A DNA stretch of 64,000 nt from Brachyspira pilosicoli (GTDB taxonomy: Bacteria; Spirochaetota; Brachyspiria; Brachyspirales; Brachyspiraceae): contig NZ_SAXY01000055.1 in the NCBI RefSeq assembly GCF_008016535.1, positions 32,515 to 96,514 of the forward strand. Reading direction: 5' to 3'. Each line of letters starts with the position of its first letter. The stretch's first letter is position 1. Below are positions 19,134 to 28,085 of this stretch, in pieces. The notes beneath the pieces were generated by a model. The model had not been told where the DNA came from and ran no database searches. It saw only the letters and a list, made by a program, of their open reading frames with translations. The position numbers were made by a program, and so were the translations under genes.

Positions 19134-19979
19134 TTAATTATTATTATACTTCGTATGCAAATAAAGCAAGTTTGAAAGAAGCATTGTTGTCGTTAAACTT
19201 CCAACGCCATTAGGTACAGGTGTTATCATAGATGCAATATTAACTGCCTCATCAAACTTTACATCTCCCTTAATAGAACCATCTTCAAGCACATTGATTC
19301 CTATATCTATAACAACAGCATTTTCTTTTATATATTCAGCGTCAATAAACTCTGCCTTTCCAATAGACACGCATAATATATCAGCATTTTTGCAAACACT
19401 TTTTAAATCTTTAGTTTTTGAATGAGCTATTGTAACAGTAGCAGATTTATTTAATAATGATAAAGCAAGAGGCTTTCCAACTATCTCGCTCCTTCCAACA
19501 ACCACAGCATTAGCACCTTCTATTTTAACATTATAATGTTCAAGTATTGTCATCACACTCTTTACAGTGCAAGGAATTAATTCATCATTAGAAGTTAAAA
19601 TTCTTCCAAGATTTAAATTGCTTATTGCATCAATATCTTTTTTTGCGGATATTGTCTCATAAACTAATTCTCTTCTTATGTGCTTAGGCAAAGGCATTTG
19701 AAGCATTATACCGCTAATATCTTTCTCTTCGTTTAAATATTCTATTAGAGTAATGAAATCTTTTTCTGTTGTGTTTATACCTAACTTATGAAGCTCGCCT
19801 ATCATTCCGACATTCTCTGCCATTTTTTTGGCATGCGTAAAATATAACTCTGTAGATTTATCATCATCAAAATAAACAAAATCTATTCTAGGCTTCTTGT
19901 TTAATAAAGCAACCTTCTCTTTAATTTCTGCTCTTATGCTTTTTGATAATTCTCTTACATCAAGTATATTAGCTGACAT
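19134..19979 (-). CDS. folD: Bifunctional methylenetetrahydrofolate dehydrogenase / methenyltetrahydrofolate cyclohydrolase
   Basis: The 281-residue enzyme interconverts methylene-, methenyl- and formyl-tetrahydrofolate for purine, fMet and serine/glycine metabolism. Visible features are the catalytic Lys in YFTHAKKMAENVGM, the substrate loop GIMLQMPLPKH, KDIDAISNLNLGR, the NADP-binding VVVGRSEIVGKPLA, and PVPNGVGSLTTTMLLSN near the C-terminus. The start is ATG 19979. It is separated from the upstream perR gene by about 225 AT-rich bases in which I see no clear feature. Confidence 0.96.
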   Translation of the reverse strand: MSANILDVRELSKSIRAEIKEKVALLNKKPRIDFVYFDDDKSTELYFTHAKKMAENVGMIGELHKLGINTTEKDFITLIEYLNEEKDISGIMLQMPLPKHIRRELVYETISAKKDIDAISNLNLGRILTSNDELIPCTVKSVMTILEHYNVKIEGANAVVVGRSEIVGKPLALSLLNKSATVTIAHSKTKDLKSVCKNADILCVSIGKAEFIDAEYIKENAVVIDIGINVLEDGSIKGDVKFDEAVNIASMITPVPNGVGSLTTTMLLSNLLYLHTKYNNN

Positions 19980-20204
19980 GTTATGGTTTCCTTTAGAATG
20001 AAAATAATTAATTTATTCTATATTTTTTAGAGATAAAAAACAAGTATATAAAAAGAACAACAACAATTTTAATATATTATTTTATATATATAAAAAATTT
20101 AATTATTAAAAATTATTATTCTCATAAATATAAATAAAAAAATTATTTTATAAATTTACAATGTTTTAAGTATAAAAGAAAATACTTACTCTTTTAATAA
20201 AAAA

Positions 20205-20591
20205 TTATTCTGATTTGCAAGACTTACAAATGCCTATAAATACAATGTCATGCTTATTTATTTCTACATTATACTTTTTTGAAACAGCTTCATCTAATTC
20301 TTTATTATAAGGCAAATTAATATCTATTAACTTTTTACATTTATCGCACTGAAAGTGATAATGTTCATCTGTGATATGGTCAAACCTCACAGCATCGTCT
20401 ATTATAGAAATTTTTTGTATCTCATTGTTTTCAGAAAGTAAATTAAGATTTCTATAAACTGTTCCTAAACTAATAGAAGGAAAGTTTGGTTTAATATAAT
20501 TATAAACCTCTTCTGATGTAGGGTGATTTTTTAATTCCCGTACAGCACTTAATATTACTTGTTTTTGTATTGTGTTTCTGGTGTTGTTCAT
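20205..20591 (-). CDS. perR: Fur/PerR family transcriptional regulator
   Basis: The 128-residue protein has an N-terminal winged helix (SAVRELKNHPTSEEVYNYIK, FPSISLGTVYRNLNLL) and a C-terminal metal-binding dimerisation domain: FDHITDEHYHFQCDKC and a second GICKSC pair, which together give the four-Cys structural zinc site. The HYHF and following Asp fit the regulatory metal site of PerR, so a peroxide sensor is more likely than an iron-only Fur, but I cannot decide firmly. A 7-1-7 palindrome just downstream of its own promoter suggests autoregulation. Confidence 0.85.
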   Translation of the reverse strand: MNNTRNTIQKQVILSAVRELKNHPTSEEVYNYIKPNFPSISLGTVYRNLNLLSENNEIQKISIIDDAVRFDHITDEHYHFQCDKCKKLIDINLPYNKELDEAVSKKYNVEINKHDIVFIGICKSCKSE

Positions 20592-20624
20592 ATTTTACAA
20601 ACCTCTATCTTATGAAGAAATTAT

Positions 20625-20639
20625 TTAATTAATAATTAA
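20625..20639 (-). promoter_or_regulatory. Per/Fur-box-like 7-1-7 operator
   Basis: TTAATTA-A-TAATTAA is a perfect 7-1-7 inverted repeat, the architecture of PerR and Fur boxes. It lies between the -10 element (20651-20656) and the regulator's start codon, where bound protein would block transcription. In so AT-rich a genome chance occurrence is possible. Confidence 0.5.
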
Positions 20640-20650
20640 TATCATTTAGT

Positions 20651-20680
20651 ATAATATACTAATTTTTCAATATTTGTCAA
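20651..20680 (-). promoter_or_regulatory. Sigma-70-type promoter for the Fur/PerR gene
   Basis: On the minus strand TTGACA (complement of 20675-20680) is followed after 18 bases by TATTAT (complement of 20651-20656). Confidence 0.65.
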
Positions 20681-20689
20681 TAGATAATT

Positions 20690-21661
20690 TTATACATTTT
20701 TATAAGCAAGAGAAAGTATATATAAAACAACATCTTCAAAAGGCATATTGATATTTCTTGCCATAGCTGGTATATCGGAAGTATTTGTCATACCGCCTTG
20801 AGTATTAACTTCCATCAAGTTGATAAAACCATCTTCAGCAATTATAGCATCTATTCTGCAAAGACCTTCACAGCCTAAAACATCATAAGCCTTCTTACAA
20901 TTTTCTATTAATTTATTTTCTACTTGTTTATCTAATTTAGCAGGTATCTCCATCTCTGTTTTTCCCGGAGTATATTTAGCATCATAATCATATATTTCAT
21001 TTTTTGGATTAATACCAAGTATAGGAAACACATATATATCATCATTATCAACTACAAGACCAACAGTTACTTCTTTACCTTTAATGTATGGCTCTAAAAA
21101 ATAATTATGAGTATCTTTTATATCTTTAACAATATTTTCAAATTCATCTTTAGTTTTAATTAGAGAAACACCCACACTAGAACCGCTTGAAATAGGTTTC
21201 AATATTATAGGGAAATCAAAAGAAAGACTATTATTTTTTACAGCATCTTCAAGAAGCTGAAAATCAACAGTAGAAATATTTGAAGAAAGCCATATTCTTT
21301 TTGTATAAACCTTATTCATACAAAGAGAACTAACTAAAGTATTTTCACCCGTGTATTTAATATTAAGACAATCCAAAAGCCCTTGAATAGTGCCATCTTC
21401 ACCAAAAGTGCCATGCAATATATTATAACAATATTCAACATTTTCTTTTTTTAGAGTTTCAACCAATTCATAATAATCTTTTACATCTATTAGTATAGTA
21501 TTGTCTTTCAATTCTTTGTAGGAAGTTAAAGCTTCAAAAACATTCTTGCCGCTTCTAAGAGAAACTTCTCTCTCATCGCTGATGCCTCCATGAAGCACAG
21601 CTATTTTTTTTCCTTCAAATTTTTTCAATGTTTCATTTTTTAATTCAGTAGTTAATAGCAT
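20690..21661 (-). CDS. ddl: D-alanine--D-alanine ligase
   Basis: A 323-residue ATP-grasp ligase that makes D-Ala-D-Ala for the peptidoglycan precursor, downstream in the pathway of Alr (9357-10457). Signatures: VLHGGISDEREVSLRSG at the N-terminus, GTFGEDGTIQGLLD, PIILKPISSGSSVGV, the DYDAKYTPGKTEMEIPA loop whose Tyr fits D-Ala rather than D-lactate specificity, and NLMEVNTQGGMT. The start is ATG 21661 after an AGGAAATT site. It is the last gene of a leftward series from alaS, after a 59-base gap. Confidence 0.96.
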   Translation of the reverse strand: MLLTTELKNETLKKFEGKKIAVLHGGISDEREVSLRSGKNVFEALTSYKELKDNTILIDVKDYYELVETLKKENVEYCYNILHGTFGEDGTIQGLLDCLNIKYTGENTLVSSLCMNKVYTKRIWLSSNISTVDFQLLEDAVKNNSLSFDFPIILKPISSGSSVGVSLIKTKDEFENIVKDIKDTHNYFLEPYIKGKEVTVGLVVDNDDIYVFPILGINPKNEIYDYDAKYTPGKTEMEIPAKLDKQVENKLIENCKKAYDVLGCEGLCRIDAIIAEDGFINLMEVNTQGGMTNTSDIPAMARNINMPFEDVVLYILSLAYKNV

Positions 21662-21720
21662 ATTTAATTTCCTAAAATGTTAATAGAAGTTCTTGATAAT
21701 AAAAAATCTATATATAATAT

Positions 21721-22011
21721 TTAAATAATATCACATATAGATTGTATAATGCTTACCTTTTTTCTTTCTCTCTCGCTTAAAGGTGCATATTTAGATTTAT
21801 ACATCACATCATTTGCCAAATTGATAAATTGATCTTTAATCATCTCGGCAGCCTCTTTAGGAGTTTTACCAGTACCCCTAATAGCTAAATCATCATTACT
21901 AATAACATATCTATCATTATCAAGTTTTGTAATATAACCTTTTAAAGGTCTTTTAAACTTAAACTCATCAATATCACTAAAACTTAATTCTATTTTTTGT
22001 CTGTCTGCCAT
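21721..22011 (-). CDS. Small soluble protein of unknown function
   Basis: A 96-residue, charged protein without signal or membrane segments. The middle (KGYITKLDNDRYVISNDDLA followed by IRGTGKTPKEAAEMI) resembles small HicB-like or DUF-type folds only vaguely, and I do not assign a family. Its ATG overlaps the stop codon of the upstream lipoprotein gene, so the two are translationally coupled. Confidence 0.6.
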   Translation of the reverse strand: MADRQKIELSFSDIDEFKFKRPLKGYITKLDNDRYVISNDDLAIRGTGKTPKEAAEMIKDQFINLANDVMYKSKYAPLSERERKKVSIIQSICDII

Positions 22012-22808
22012 TATTTTATACCTGCCTTTTTTGCATATTCTTCATTAGTTAAACTAAATGTCTTTTGAGTAAACAAAATATCATTAGTACTAAAAGCATA
22101 TGGTACTTTATTTTTTAAAGTATATACTCCATTAGATACTGCTTCATCTATTATAATGTATAATTCATCAGCATGCTTCTGTTGAAATTTTACAACATCA
22201 GCTATTACTATCTGATAATTCATCTGCTTAGTAGGAGAACCAGTATCTCCTATAATATAATAAGAATATCCTTCTAAAGTATCTAGCCATAAATTATTGC
22301 CATTTAAATCATATATATCAAAGTTTATATCAATGCTCTGTGCCCAAAAAGACATCTCAGAATCAGCATACATAACCCCTGATATATTTTTATCTCTAAG
22401 CAAAGATATAGTATCATCATCTAATTTATTTGTAGCTATAGTTCCCGTAGCAGCCACATAATCAGAACCTAATATATAGTGATTTGGAAGTTTAGAAAAA
22501 GCTAAATCACCTAAAGCCTCTTCTAAAGTTACAAGTTTTATTAACTTACTTTGAGAATTAAAATTACTTATAAAACTATTTAATACAACATCAGCATATA
22601 TTTCTGTATTTAAATATTTTAATCTATCTATATTTACATTAGTCATACTCTTTGGGAAAGTAAAAGAAGCAACGGCAACTATTCTATTTGTAGATATTAT
22701 ATCATCTATAACCACAACAGAATTTCCCATACTTCTGCATGAAAAAATAAAAATATTTATAAAAGAGAAAATTATTAATAAATAAATTATTTTTTTATTA
22801 ACAAACAT
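22011..22808 (-). CDS. Putative lipoprotein, CsgG/LpoB-like by overall layout
   Basis: The 265-residue protein begins with a lysine-containing hydrophobic signal ending in the lipobox-like FIFSC (Cys about residue 24), so it is probably lipid-anchored. The rest alternates strands and helices: an early IVAVASFTFPK strand, a long helix, VTLEEAL, a middle ISGVMYADSEM strand and a C-terminal IDEAVSNGV. This resembles CsgG/LpoB-type envelope lipoproteins, but the match is weak and the function unknown. It sits between the HEAT-repeat lipoprotein gene and the small protein gene in a leftward operon. Confidence 0.6.
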   Translation of the reverse strand: MFVNKKIIYLLIIFSFINIFIFSCRSMGNSVVVIDDIISTNRIVAVASFTFPKSMTNVNIDRLKYLNTEIYADVVLNSFISNFNSQSKLIKLVTLEEALGDLAFSKLPNHYILGSDYVAATGTIATNKLDDDTISLLRDKNISGVMYADSEMSFWAQSIDINFDIYDLNGNNLWLDTLEGYSYYIIGDTGSPTKQMNYQIVIADVVKFQQKHADELYIIIDEAVSNGVYTLKNKVPYAFSTNDILFTQKTFSLTNEEYAKKAGIK

Positions 22809-22817
22809 ATATTATTT

Positions 22818-23435
22818 TTACATTCCTTTTTCATTTCTATATTTTAAAACCTGCTCTATAGTAGATTTTACAGCATAATCATTATCCGTAGAAGAAAGCA
22901 AATTAAGAGAACGGTCCACCCTATTATCTTCATAATCTTTCAAAGCTTCAATAGCTGCCATTCTTACCCATTTGTTTTCACTAGATAAACTGCCAAGTAT
23001 GGAGTTTAAAAGTTCAGGAGCTTTTAAATTACCTGCAACTTTCAAAGCCTCTATTTGTACCTGCAAATCAGTATCAGATATAGCTCTTTTTATGCTGTCT
23101 ATTGCTTCAGGAGTTTTAGCTTCTAACTTTCCAAGCCCATGTATAGATAAACAGCGAACATTAAAATCAGGATCTTCAACACTAGACTTTAAAAAATCAC
23201 TATAAGCTATTTCTGCCTCTATATTACTAAGCACCCATATAGCCTCTGCTCTAACCTCTCTTCCTCCATTTTGTGCCGCATTAAGTACTTCTAATAAAAC
23301 CTTTTCATCATCTTTATTATTTTGTAATTTTTTTGATGCCTTATTAACATCATCGAGTCTTCTTAAAGTTAAATCTTTCTGTGAACAAGATACAGAAAAT
23401 AATATGATAATGATAATACTTAAAACTTTTTTCAT
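22818..23435 (-). CDS. HEAT-repeat lipoprotein
   Basis: The 205-residue protein has a signal peptide ending in LFSVSC (lipobox, Cys 17) followed by about five HEAT-like helical repeats, for example VRAEAIWVLSNIEAEIAY, VRCLSIHGLGKLEAKTPEA and VRMAAIEALKDYEDNRV. Such solenoids mediate protein-protein contacts; a scaffold role at the periplasmic face of a membrane is an inference. Its start abuts the alaS stop (one base apart), so it is co-transcribed with alaS. Confidence 0.8.
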   Translation of the reverse strand: MKKVLSIIIIILFSVSCSQKDLTLRRLDDVNKASKKLQNNKDDEKVLLEVLNAAQNGGREVRAEAIWVLSNIEAEIAYSDFLKSSVEDPDFNVRCLSIHGLGKLEAKTPEAIDSIKRAISDTDLQVQIEALKVAGNLKAPELLNSILGSLSSENKWVRMAAIEALKDYEDNRVDRSLNLLSSTDNDYAVKSTIEQVLKYRNEKGM

Positions 23436-26030
23436 TTATAAACTACTCTTTATTTTATTAATAGCTTCTTTTGCTTTTTCGATATTTTCTATAGAGCCTT
23501 GAGCAAAACTATCTTTTCCTCCGCCTCTGCCCCCTGCAGTTGATATTATATCTTTAATTAAAGAATTAGCCAATATGTTTTTTTCTTTTAAAACATTACC
23601 TGTAACCTGAACTATTATAGAATTATTTGTTTTACTTATCATAAAAGCCAAAGAATCTTTAATTCTCTCTTTTATAGTATCAGCATAAAGCCTTATATCT
23701 TTTATATCTTCATCAAACTCCAAATTGTAAAACTTAATTCCATTTAAATCTTCATAATTATCAATAAACGCTTTAGAAGATGAGCCGGAAGTCTTTAATT
23801 GTTTATTTTCTTTTTGTAATTTTTTTATTTCTGCTTGCAAGTTTTCTGCTCTAATTGTAAGCTCGTCTGCTTTGTTTGCATTAAGTATATGGCTTAAACT
23901 TTTTACTTTATTAAATAAATTTGTAGCCTCTTTAGCAGCATTAAGCCCAGTAATAGCTTCAATTCTTCTCACACCGCTTGCAACAGAACCTTCACTTACT
24001 ATATGAAAATAACCAACTTCAGATGTATTTGTCAAATGGCTTCCCCCGCAAAGCTCAACAGAAAAACCTTCGCCAATATCAAGTATTCTTACAGTGTCCG
24101 GATATTTCTCTCCAAATAATGCCTTAGCTCCAGAAGCTATAGCCTCTTCTTTCGGCATATATTTTATTACTGCAGGCATTGATTTAAATACTATTTCATT
24201 AACTTGATTTTCTATGTTTATTAAAGTTTCTTCATTAATAGAATCTGGGTGGGTAAAGTCAAATCTCAAATAATCTTCACAAACAAAACTTCCTGCTTGA
24301 TTAATATGATTTCCAAGTGTTAGCTCTAAAACTTTTTGAAGTATATGTGTTGCTGTGTGGTTTTTTCTTATAGCACTTCTTCTGTCAAAATTAACTAAAA
24401 GTTTTATCTCTTCTCCAACTTTCAAAGTTTTATTATCACAATCAACTATATGTATAATAGTGTTTTCTTTTTTTTGCGTGTCTACTACTTTTAATTTTTC
24501 TCCGTTAGAAATCTCTATAAAGCCATTATCTCCAACTTGTCCTCCCATCTCTCCATAAAAAGGTGATGATTCTGTAATTACAGCTGCATTAGAAGATGAT
24601 GCACTTTCTTTTTTCTCTTCATTCTCATATAAAGCTACTATCTTTGATTTTACTCCGTTAATCAAACTCTCTCTCTCTTCGCCGACATATTTTGTTTCAT
24701 AATTTTCAACAAAACCAAATTTAGACTTTTTATCTTCTCCTGTTCCCCTGCTTCTTTTTTTCTGTTCTTCCATTGCATCTTCAAAGCCTTTCTTATCAAC
24801 TGTAAAACCATGATCATTAGCTTCTTCTTCTGTAATGTCAAAAGGAAGCCCATAAGTATCAAAAAGCATAAAAGCATCTTTACCTGATATTACTTTACTT
24901 TCCTTGTTTTCTTTCATTACACTGTAAAGTTTATTCATACCAGCAGATATTGTGCTTAAAAATTTATTCTCTTCTTCTAATAATATCTTTTTAATATTCT
25001 CTTCTTCTTTTGGAAGATAATCATATATATCTTTATAAACATTAATTACAGCAGAAGTAAGCTCATTTAAGAAAGCTCCTTTATGACCTAAATCATTAGC
25101 AGTTTTTAAAGCTCTTCTTAAAAGCCTTCTTAAAACATATCCTCTTCCCTCATTGGACGGTTTACAGCCTTCAGCTAAAACAAACACCAAAGCTCTTAAA
25201 TGGTCTGCTAATAAATTTATTTTTGTTTTATTGTTTCCTTCATACTTAACATTAAGCTTATTTAAAATAGCATCAACAATAGGCTTCATTACATCAGTCT
25301 GATAATTGCTCTCAACTCCCTGCATAATATAACAAAGTCTCTCAAGCCCCATTCCTGTATCTATACCAACATTCTGAAGCGGAGTTAAATTGCCATCAAC
25401 ATCTTGAAAAAACTCATTAAATACTAAATTCCAAAACTCTAAATACCTCTCGCAATCACATCCCACAAAACAATCAGGTTTACCACATCCTTTTTCTTCA
25501 CCCATGTCAATATAAAGCTCACTGCAAGGTCCGCAAGCTCCAGAATCTCCCGCAGGTCCCCAAAAATTATCCTTCTTTCCAAGCCTAACAATTTTTTCTT
25601 TTGGTATTCCTATATGTTCATTCCAAATCTTAAATGCATCATCATCTTTCTCATAAATAGATACATATATTCTCTCAACAGGAAGCTTTATCACCTGTGT
25701 GGAAAACTCCCAAGCAAACTCAATAGCTTCTTTCTTAAAATAATCTCCCATAAAACAAAAATTACCAAACATCTCAAAAAATGTATGGTGTCTTGCTGTT
25801 TTCCCTATATTCTCTAAATCTGATAATCTAAAACATTTCTGTATAGTGGCAACTCTTGAATATGGTGCTTTTTTTATTCCAGCATAGTATGGCTTAAACT
25901 GAAGCATACCTGCTGTTGTAAATAATAAACTAGGGTCATCTATTGGTATTAACGATGATGATTTCTCTATAGCATGTTTTTTACTTTTAAAAAACTCTTT
26001 GAACTTTTCTCTCAACTCTAAATGCGTCAT
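23436..26030 (-). CDS. alaS: Alanyl-tRNA synthetase
   Basis: The 864-residue enzyme charges tRNA-Ala. Domains in order: class II catalytic core with FTTAGMLQFKPYYAG (motif 1) and GMGLERL, tRNA-recognition region with RGYVLRRLLRRAL, editing domain with HTATHILQ and the zinc-binding CGGSH (about residue 660), and a C-terminal oligomerisation domain with GGRGGGKDSFAQG. All expected motifs are present and the length is normal. The start is ATG 26030 after AGGAGATATT. It heads a leftward operon with two lipoproteins, a small protein and probably ddl. Confidence 0.98.
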   Translation of the reverse strand: MTHLELREKFKEFFKSKKHAIEKSSSLIPIDDPSLLFTTAGMLQFKPYYAGIKKAPYSRVATIQKCFRLSDLENIGKTARHHTFFEMFGNFCFMGDYFKKEAIEFAWEFSTQVIKLPVERIYVSIYEKDDDAFKIWNEHIGIPKEKIVRLGKKDNFWGPAGDSGACGPCSELYIDMGEEKGCGKPDCFVGCDCERYLEFWNLVFNEFFQDVDGNLTPLQNVGIDTGMGLERLCYIMQGVESNYQTDVMKPIVDAILNKLNVKYEGNNKTKINLLADHLRALVFVLAEGCKPSNEGRGYVLRRLLRRALKTANDLGHKGAFLNELTSAVINVYKDIYDYLPKEEENIKKILLEEENKFLSTISAGMNKLYSVMKENKESKVISGKDAFMLFDTYGLPFDITEEEANDHGFTVDKKGFEDAMEEQKKRSRGTGEDKKSKFGFVENYETKYVGEERESLINGVKSKIVALYENEEKKESASSSNAAVITESSPFYGEMGGQVGDNGFIEISNGEKLKVVDTQKKENTIIHIVDCDNKTLKVGEEIKLLVNFDRRSAIRKNHTATHILQKVLELTLGNHINQAGSFVCEDYLRFDFTHPDSINEETLINIENQVNEIVFKSMPAVIKYMPKEEAIASGAKALFGEKYPDTVRILDIGEGFSVELCGGSHLTNTSEVGYFHIVSEGSVASGVRRIEAITGLNAAKEATNLFNKVKSLSHILNANKADELTIRAENLQAEIKKLQKENKQLKTSGSSSKAFIDNYEDLNGIKFYNLEFDEDIKDIRLYADTIKERIKDSLAFMISKTNNSIIVQVTGNVLKEKNILANSLIKDIISTAGGRGGGKDSFAQGSIENIEKAKEAINKIKSSL

Positions 26031-26079
26031 AATATCTCCTAATATATCATAACCTAATATTTAAAAATATTTTCGTTTA

Positions 26080-26108
26080 ATAATATAATTAAATGCCTCG
26101 TTTTGCAA
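26080..26108 (-). promoter_or_regulatory. Putative promoter for the alaS operon
   Basis: On the minus strand TTGCAA (complement of 26103-26108), a 17-base spacer and TATTAT (complement of 26080-26085), about 50 bases before the alaS start. Confidence 0.45.
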
Positions 26109-26194
26109 GTAAAAGTATGATAGTTTTTTAATAAGAATTAATAATTAATAATAATTTTTAAAATAATAATTTTAGAAAAATAATTCAAAATATT

Positions 26195-26222
26195 TTGTAA
26201 AAAGTTATTTTTGTTATATAAT
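26195..26222 (+). promoter_or_regulatory. Putative promoter for the rhodanese-CsoR gene
   Basis: TTGTAA at 26195-26200, a 16-base spacer, then TATAAT at 26217-26222, 39 bases before the start codon. A TACGTA palindrome just downstream could be part of an operator, but this is a guess. Confidence 0.5.
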
Positions 26223-26261
26223 ATTTATACGTAATAGTAATAAAAGAATCAAGGATTTTAT

Positions 26262-26867
26262 ATGATATTAGACAATGGAATTAACACATTAACACCTTCA
26301 GAATTTGAAAAAAAAATGGAAGAATTAGATGATTTTATAATTTTGGATGTAAGAACAGAATTAGAGCATAATTATGAGGGAATGATAGAAAATTCTTTGT
26401 TAATAGATTTTTTAAGACCTAGAGTATTTAAAAGAGAAATAGAAAAACTTGATAAAAATATTACTTATTTGATTTATTGCTCTGTTGGCAAAATAAGTGT
26501 TGATGCTGCTTCATATATGAAAAGTGTAGGGTTTGATAATCTATATATTCTTGAAGGCGGACTTAAGGCTTGGAATAAATATTTAGGTGATGATAGTAAA
26601 GTTTCTAAATTTGGAAGAGAAGAAATTGTAGAAAAAAGAAAAAAACTTATAATCAGATTAAACAGAATAGAAGGACAAATAAACGGAATGAAAAAAATGC
26701 TCATTAAAGGAGAATATTGCGGAGATATACTTAATCAGGCTTTGGCTGTTAAAGCTGCTATGGCTAGTGTTAATCAAGAGATTATGGAAGTGTTTTTAAA
26801 TACTTGTATGATTTCACCGAAAGAAAAAGAAGACTTTTTTAGATACATGAAAAAATTAATAAAGTAA
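26262..26867 (+). CDS. Rhodanese domain fused to a CsoR/CstR-family repressor domain
   Basis: Residues 1-112 form a rhodanese-like domain (FIILDVRTELEHNYEGMI at the start, catalytic-position Cys in YCSVGKIS, and NLYILEGGLKAW). Residues 125-201 are a CsoR/FrmR-type DNA-binding four-helix domain (RLNRIEGQINGMKKMLIKG, EYCGDILNQ, LNTC). CsoR copper sensors use Cys-His-Cys; here both Cys are kept but the His position is Phe (EVFLNTC), as in persulfide sensors of the CstR type that lack this His. I infer a repressor responding to reactive sulfur, with the rhodanese delivering or removing sulfane sulfur. No target gene is adjacent. Confidence 0.8.
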   Translation: MILDNGINTLTPSEFEKKMEELDDFIILDVRTELEHNYEGMIENSLLIDFLRPRVFKREIEKLDKNITYLIYCSVGKISVDAASYMKSVGFDNLYILEGGLKAWNKYLGDDSKVSKFGREEIVEKRKKLIIRLNRIEGQINGMKKMLIKGEYCGDILNQALAVKAAMASVNQEIMEVFLNTCMISPKEKEDFFRYMKKLIK

Positions 26868-26888
26868 ATTTTTAAATAAACTTTTTAT

Positions 26889-26932
26889 TATAAAAAACCC
26901 TTCTGATATTTTTAATCAGTAGGGCTTTTTAT
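26889..26932 (+). terminator. Rho-independent terminator after the rhodanese-CsoR gene
   Basis: AAAACCCTTCTGAT pairs with ATCAGTAGGGCTTTTT across a T-rich loop, with one small mismatch, and is followed by a T-rich tail. Confidence 0.75.
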
Positions 26933-27155
26933 TTTTTATACTTTTATAACTTTTAAGAATTTTCAGAATTAGCTGTAATATTTGAATTAAACTTACTCAT
27001 ATCTACTATAATTTAAATTTTAAAATTTACTTACATTCCCCGCCCTTTTAAATTTGATGTTTGTATTTAACAGATTAATCTTTATTTGTTTTTTTGCTTA
27101 ATTAAAAATGTTAAAACCCGCCCAAGCTTTTATTAAATTTTTTGCATTTGTTTCT

Positions 27156-27237
27156 CGCACGTTAAACATAATTTAAAAAGTTAATTAAAACTGCAATCTA
27201 AAATTAATTCATATTTTTTGTTTTGCTTACCGTGCGG
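27156..27237 (+). repeat. Degenerate S-type repeat (CGCACG...ACCGTGCGG)
   Basis: CGCACGTTAA at 27156-27165 and TTACCGTGCGG at 27227-27237 form an inverted repeat around an AT-rich interior with an AAGTTAATTAAAACTGCAATC core. The pair at 42649-42732 is laid out similarly. It lies in the 26868-27293 gap, which otherwise shows only the terminator. Confidence 0.6.
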
Positions 27238-27293
27238 TTATTATAATAAACAATAATGTTGAAAAACTTATACTTTTGATATATATTATATTT

Positions 27294-27905
27294 ATGACTA
27301 TCCTTAAAATGAAATTAAAAAATAATAAAATCTATATAAAAGTATCCGGCGGAGAATATTTTACTATACCAAAAAATGGCACTTATGAACTTGATATTTA
27401 TGAAGGTATGGAATTGGAATATGATGAAATACCACATATAAGAATGAGAGCTTATGAGGCTGCCGCTAAAAAATCTGCTGTTAATGCATTAAGAAGAAGT
27501 TTTTTAAGTGAGGGTATGCTTAGAGATAAGTTACTTAAAAAAGGTCATAAAAAAAGATTTATTAATTATGCTATAGCTTACTGCAAAGAATATGAACTTA
27601 TTGATGACAGAAGGTTTGCAAAAATTACTGTTAATAGCTTAAAATTAAAAGGCAAAAGTAAAAGATATATTCTTGATGCTCTTAAAAAAGCTAAATTAAA
27701 AAACAAAACAATAGATAGAGTTTCTCATTTAATAACAGAAAAAAATGAAATAAGATTATTAAAAAATGCTATTAGAAAATATTATAAAATCTATGAAAAT
27801 AAAGATAAAAGAAATGACTATATTATAAGAACCTTAATGAGAAAAGGTTTTAAATACGATTCTATAAAAAGACTATTAGATAAATATAAGCCTCACAAAA
27901 ATTAA
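27294..27905 (+). CDS. recX: RecX family regulatory protein
   Basis: RecX proteins bind RecA and limit recombination and the SOS response. The protein is about 203 residues, with family features AAAKKSAVNALRRSFLSEGML, a YELIDDRRFAKITVNSLKLKG segment and repeated three-helix units to the C-terminus. It is very lysine-rich, as expected. The start is uncertain: ATG 27294 is the first ATG, ATG 27309 is possible, and neither has a clear ribosome site. It is monocistronic, and recA is not in the window. Confidence 0.85.
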   Translation: MTILKMKLKNNKIYIKVSGGEYFTIPKNGTYELDIYEGMELEYDEIPHIRMRAYEAAAKKSAVNALRRSFLSEGMLRDKLLKKGHKKRFINYAIAYCKEYELIDDRRFAKITVNSLKLKGKSKRYILDALKKAKLKNKTIDRVSHLITEKNEIRLLKNAIRKYYKIYENKDKRNDYIIRTLMRKGFKYDSIKRLLDKYKPHKN

Positions 27906-28085
27906 TACGATATATATTTATAGTGTATTTATTTTTTATTATATAAATGTAATCTCATTATTTTTATATTTTAAATATTTAAAAAATAATATAATTATTT
28001 AAATAGATGTTTATATGATATATTGATAATTGTGTTAAAATGTATTATAATATAATTAAATTAACATAACTTCGGAGCTGGCTTG

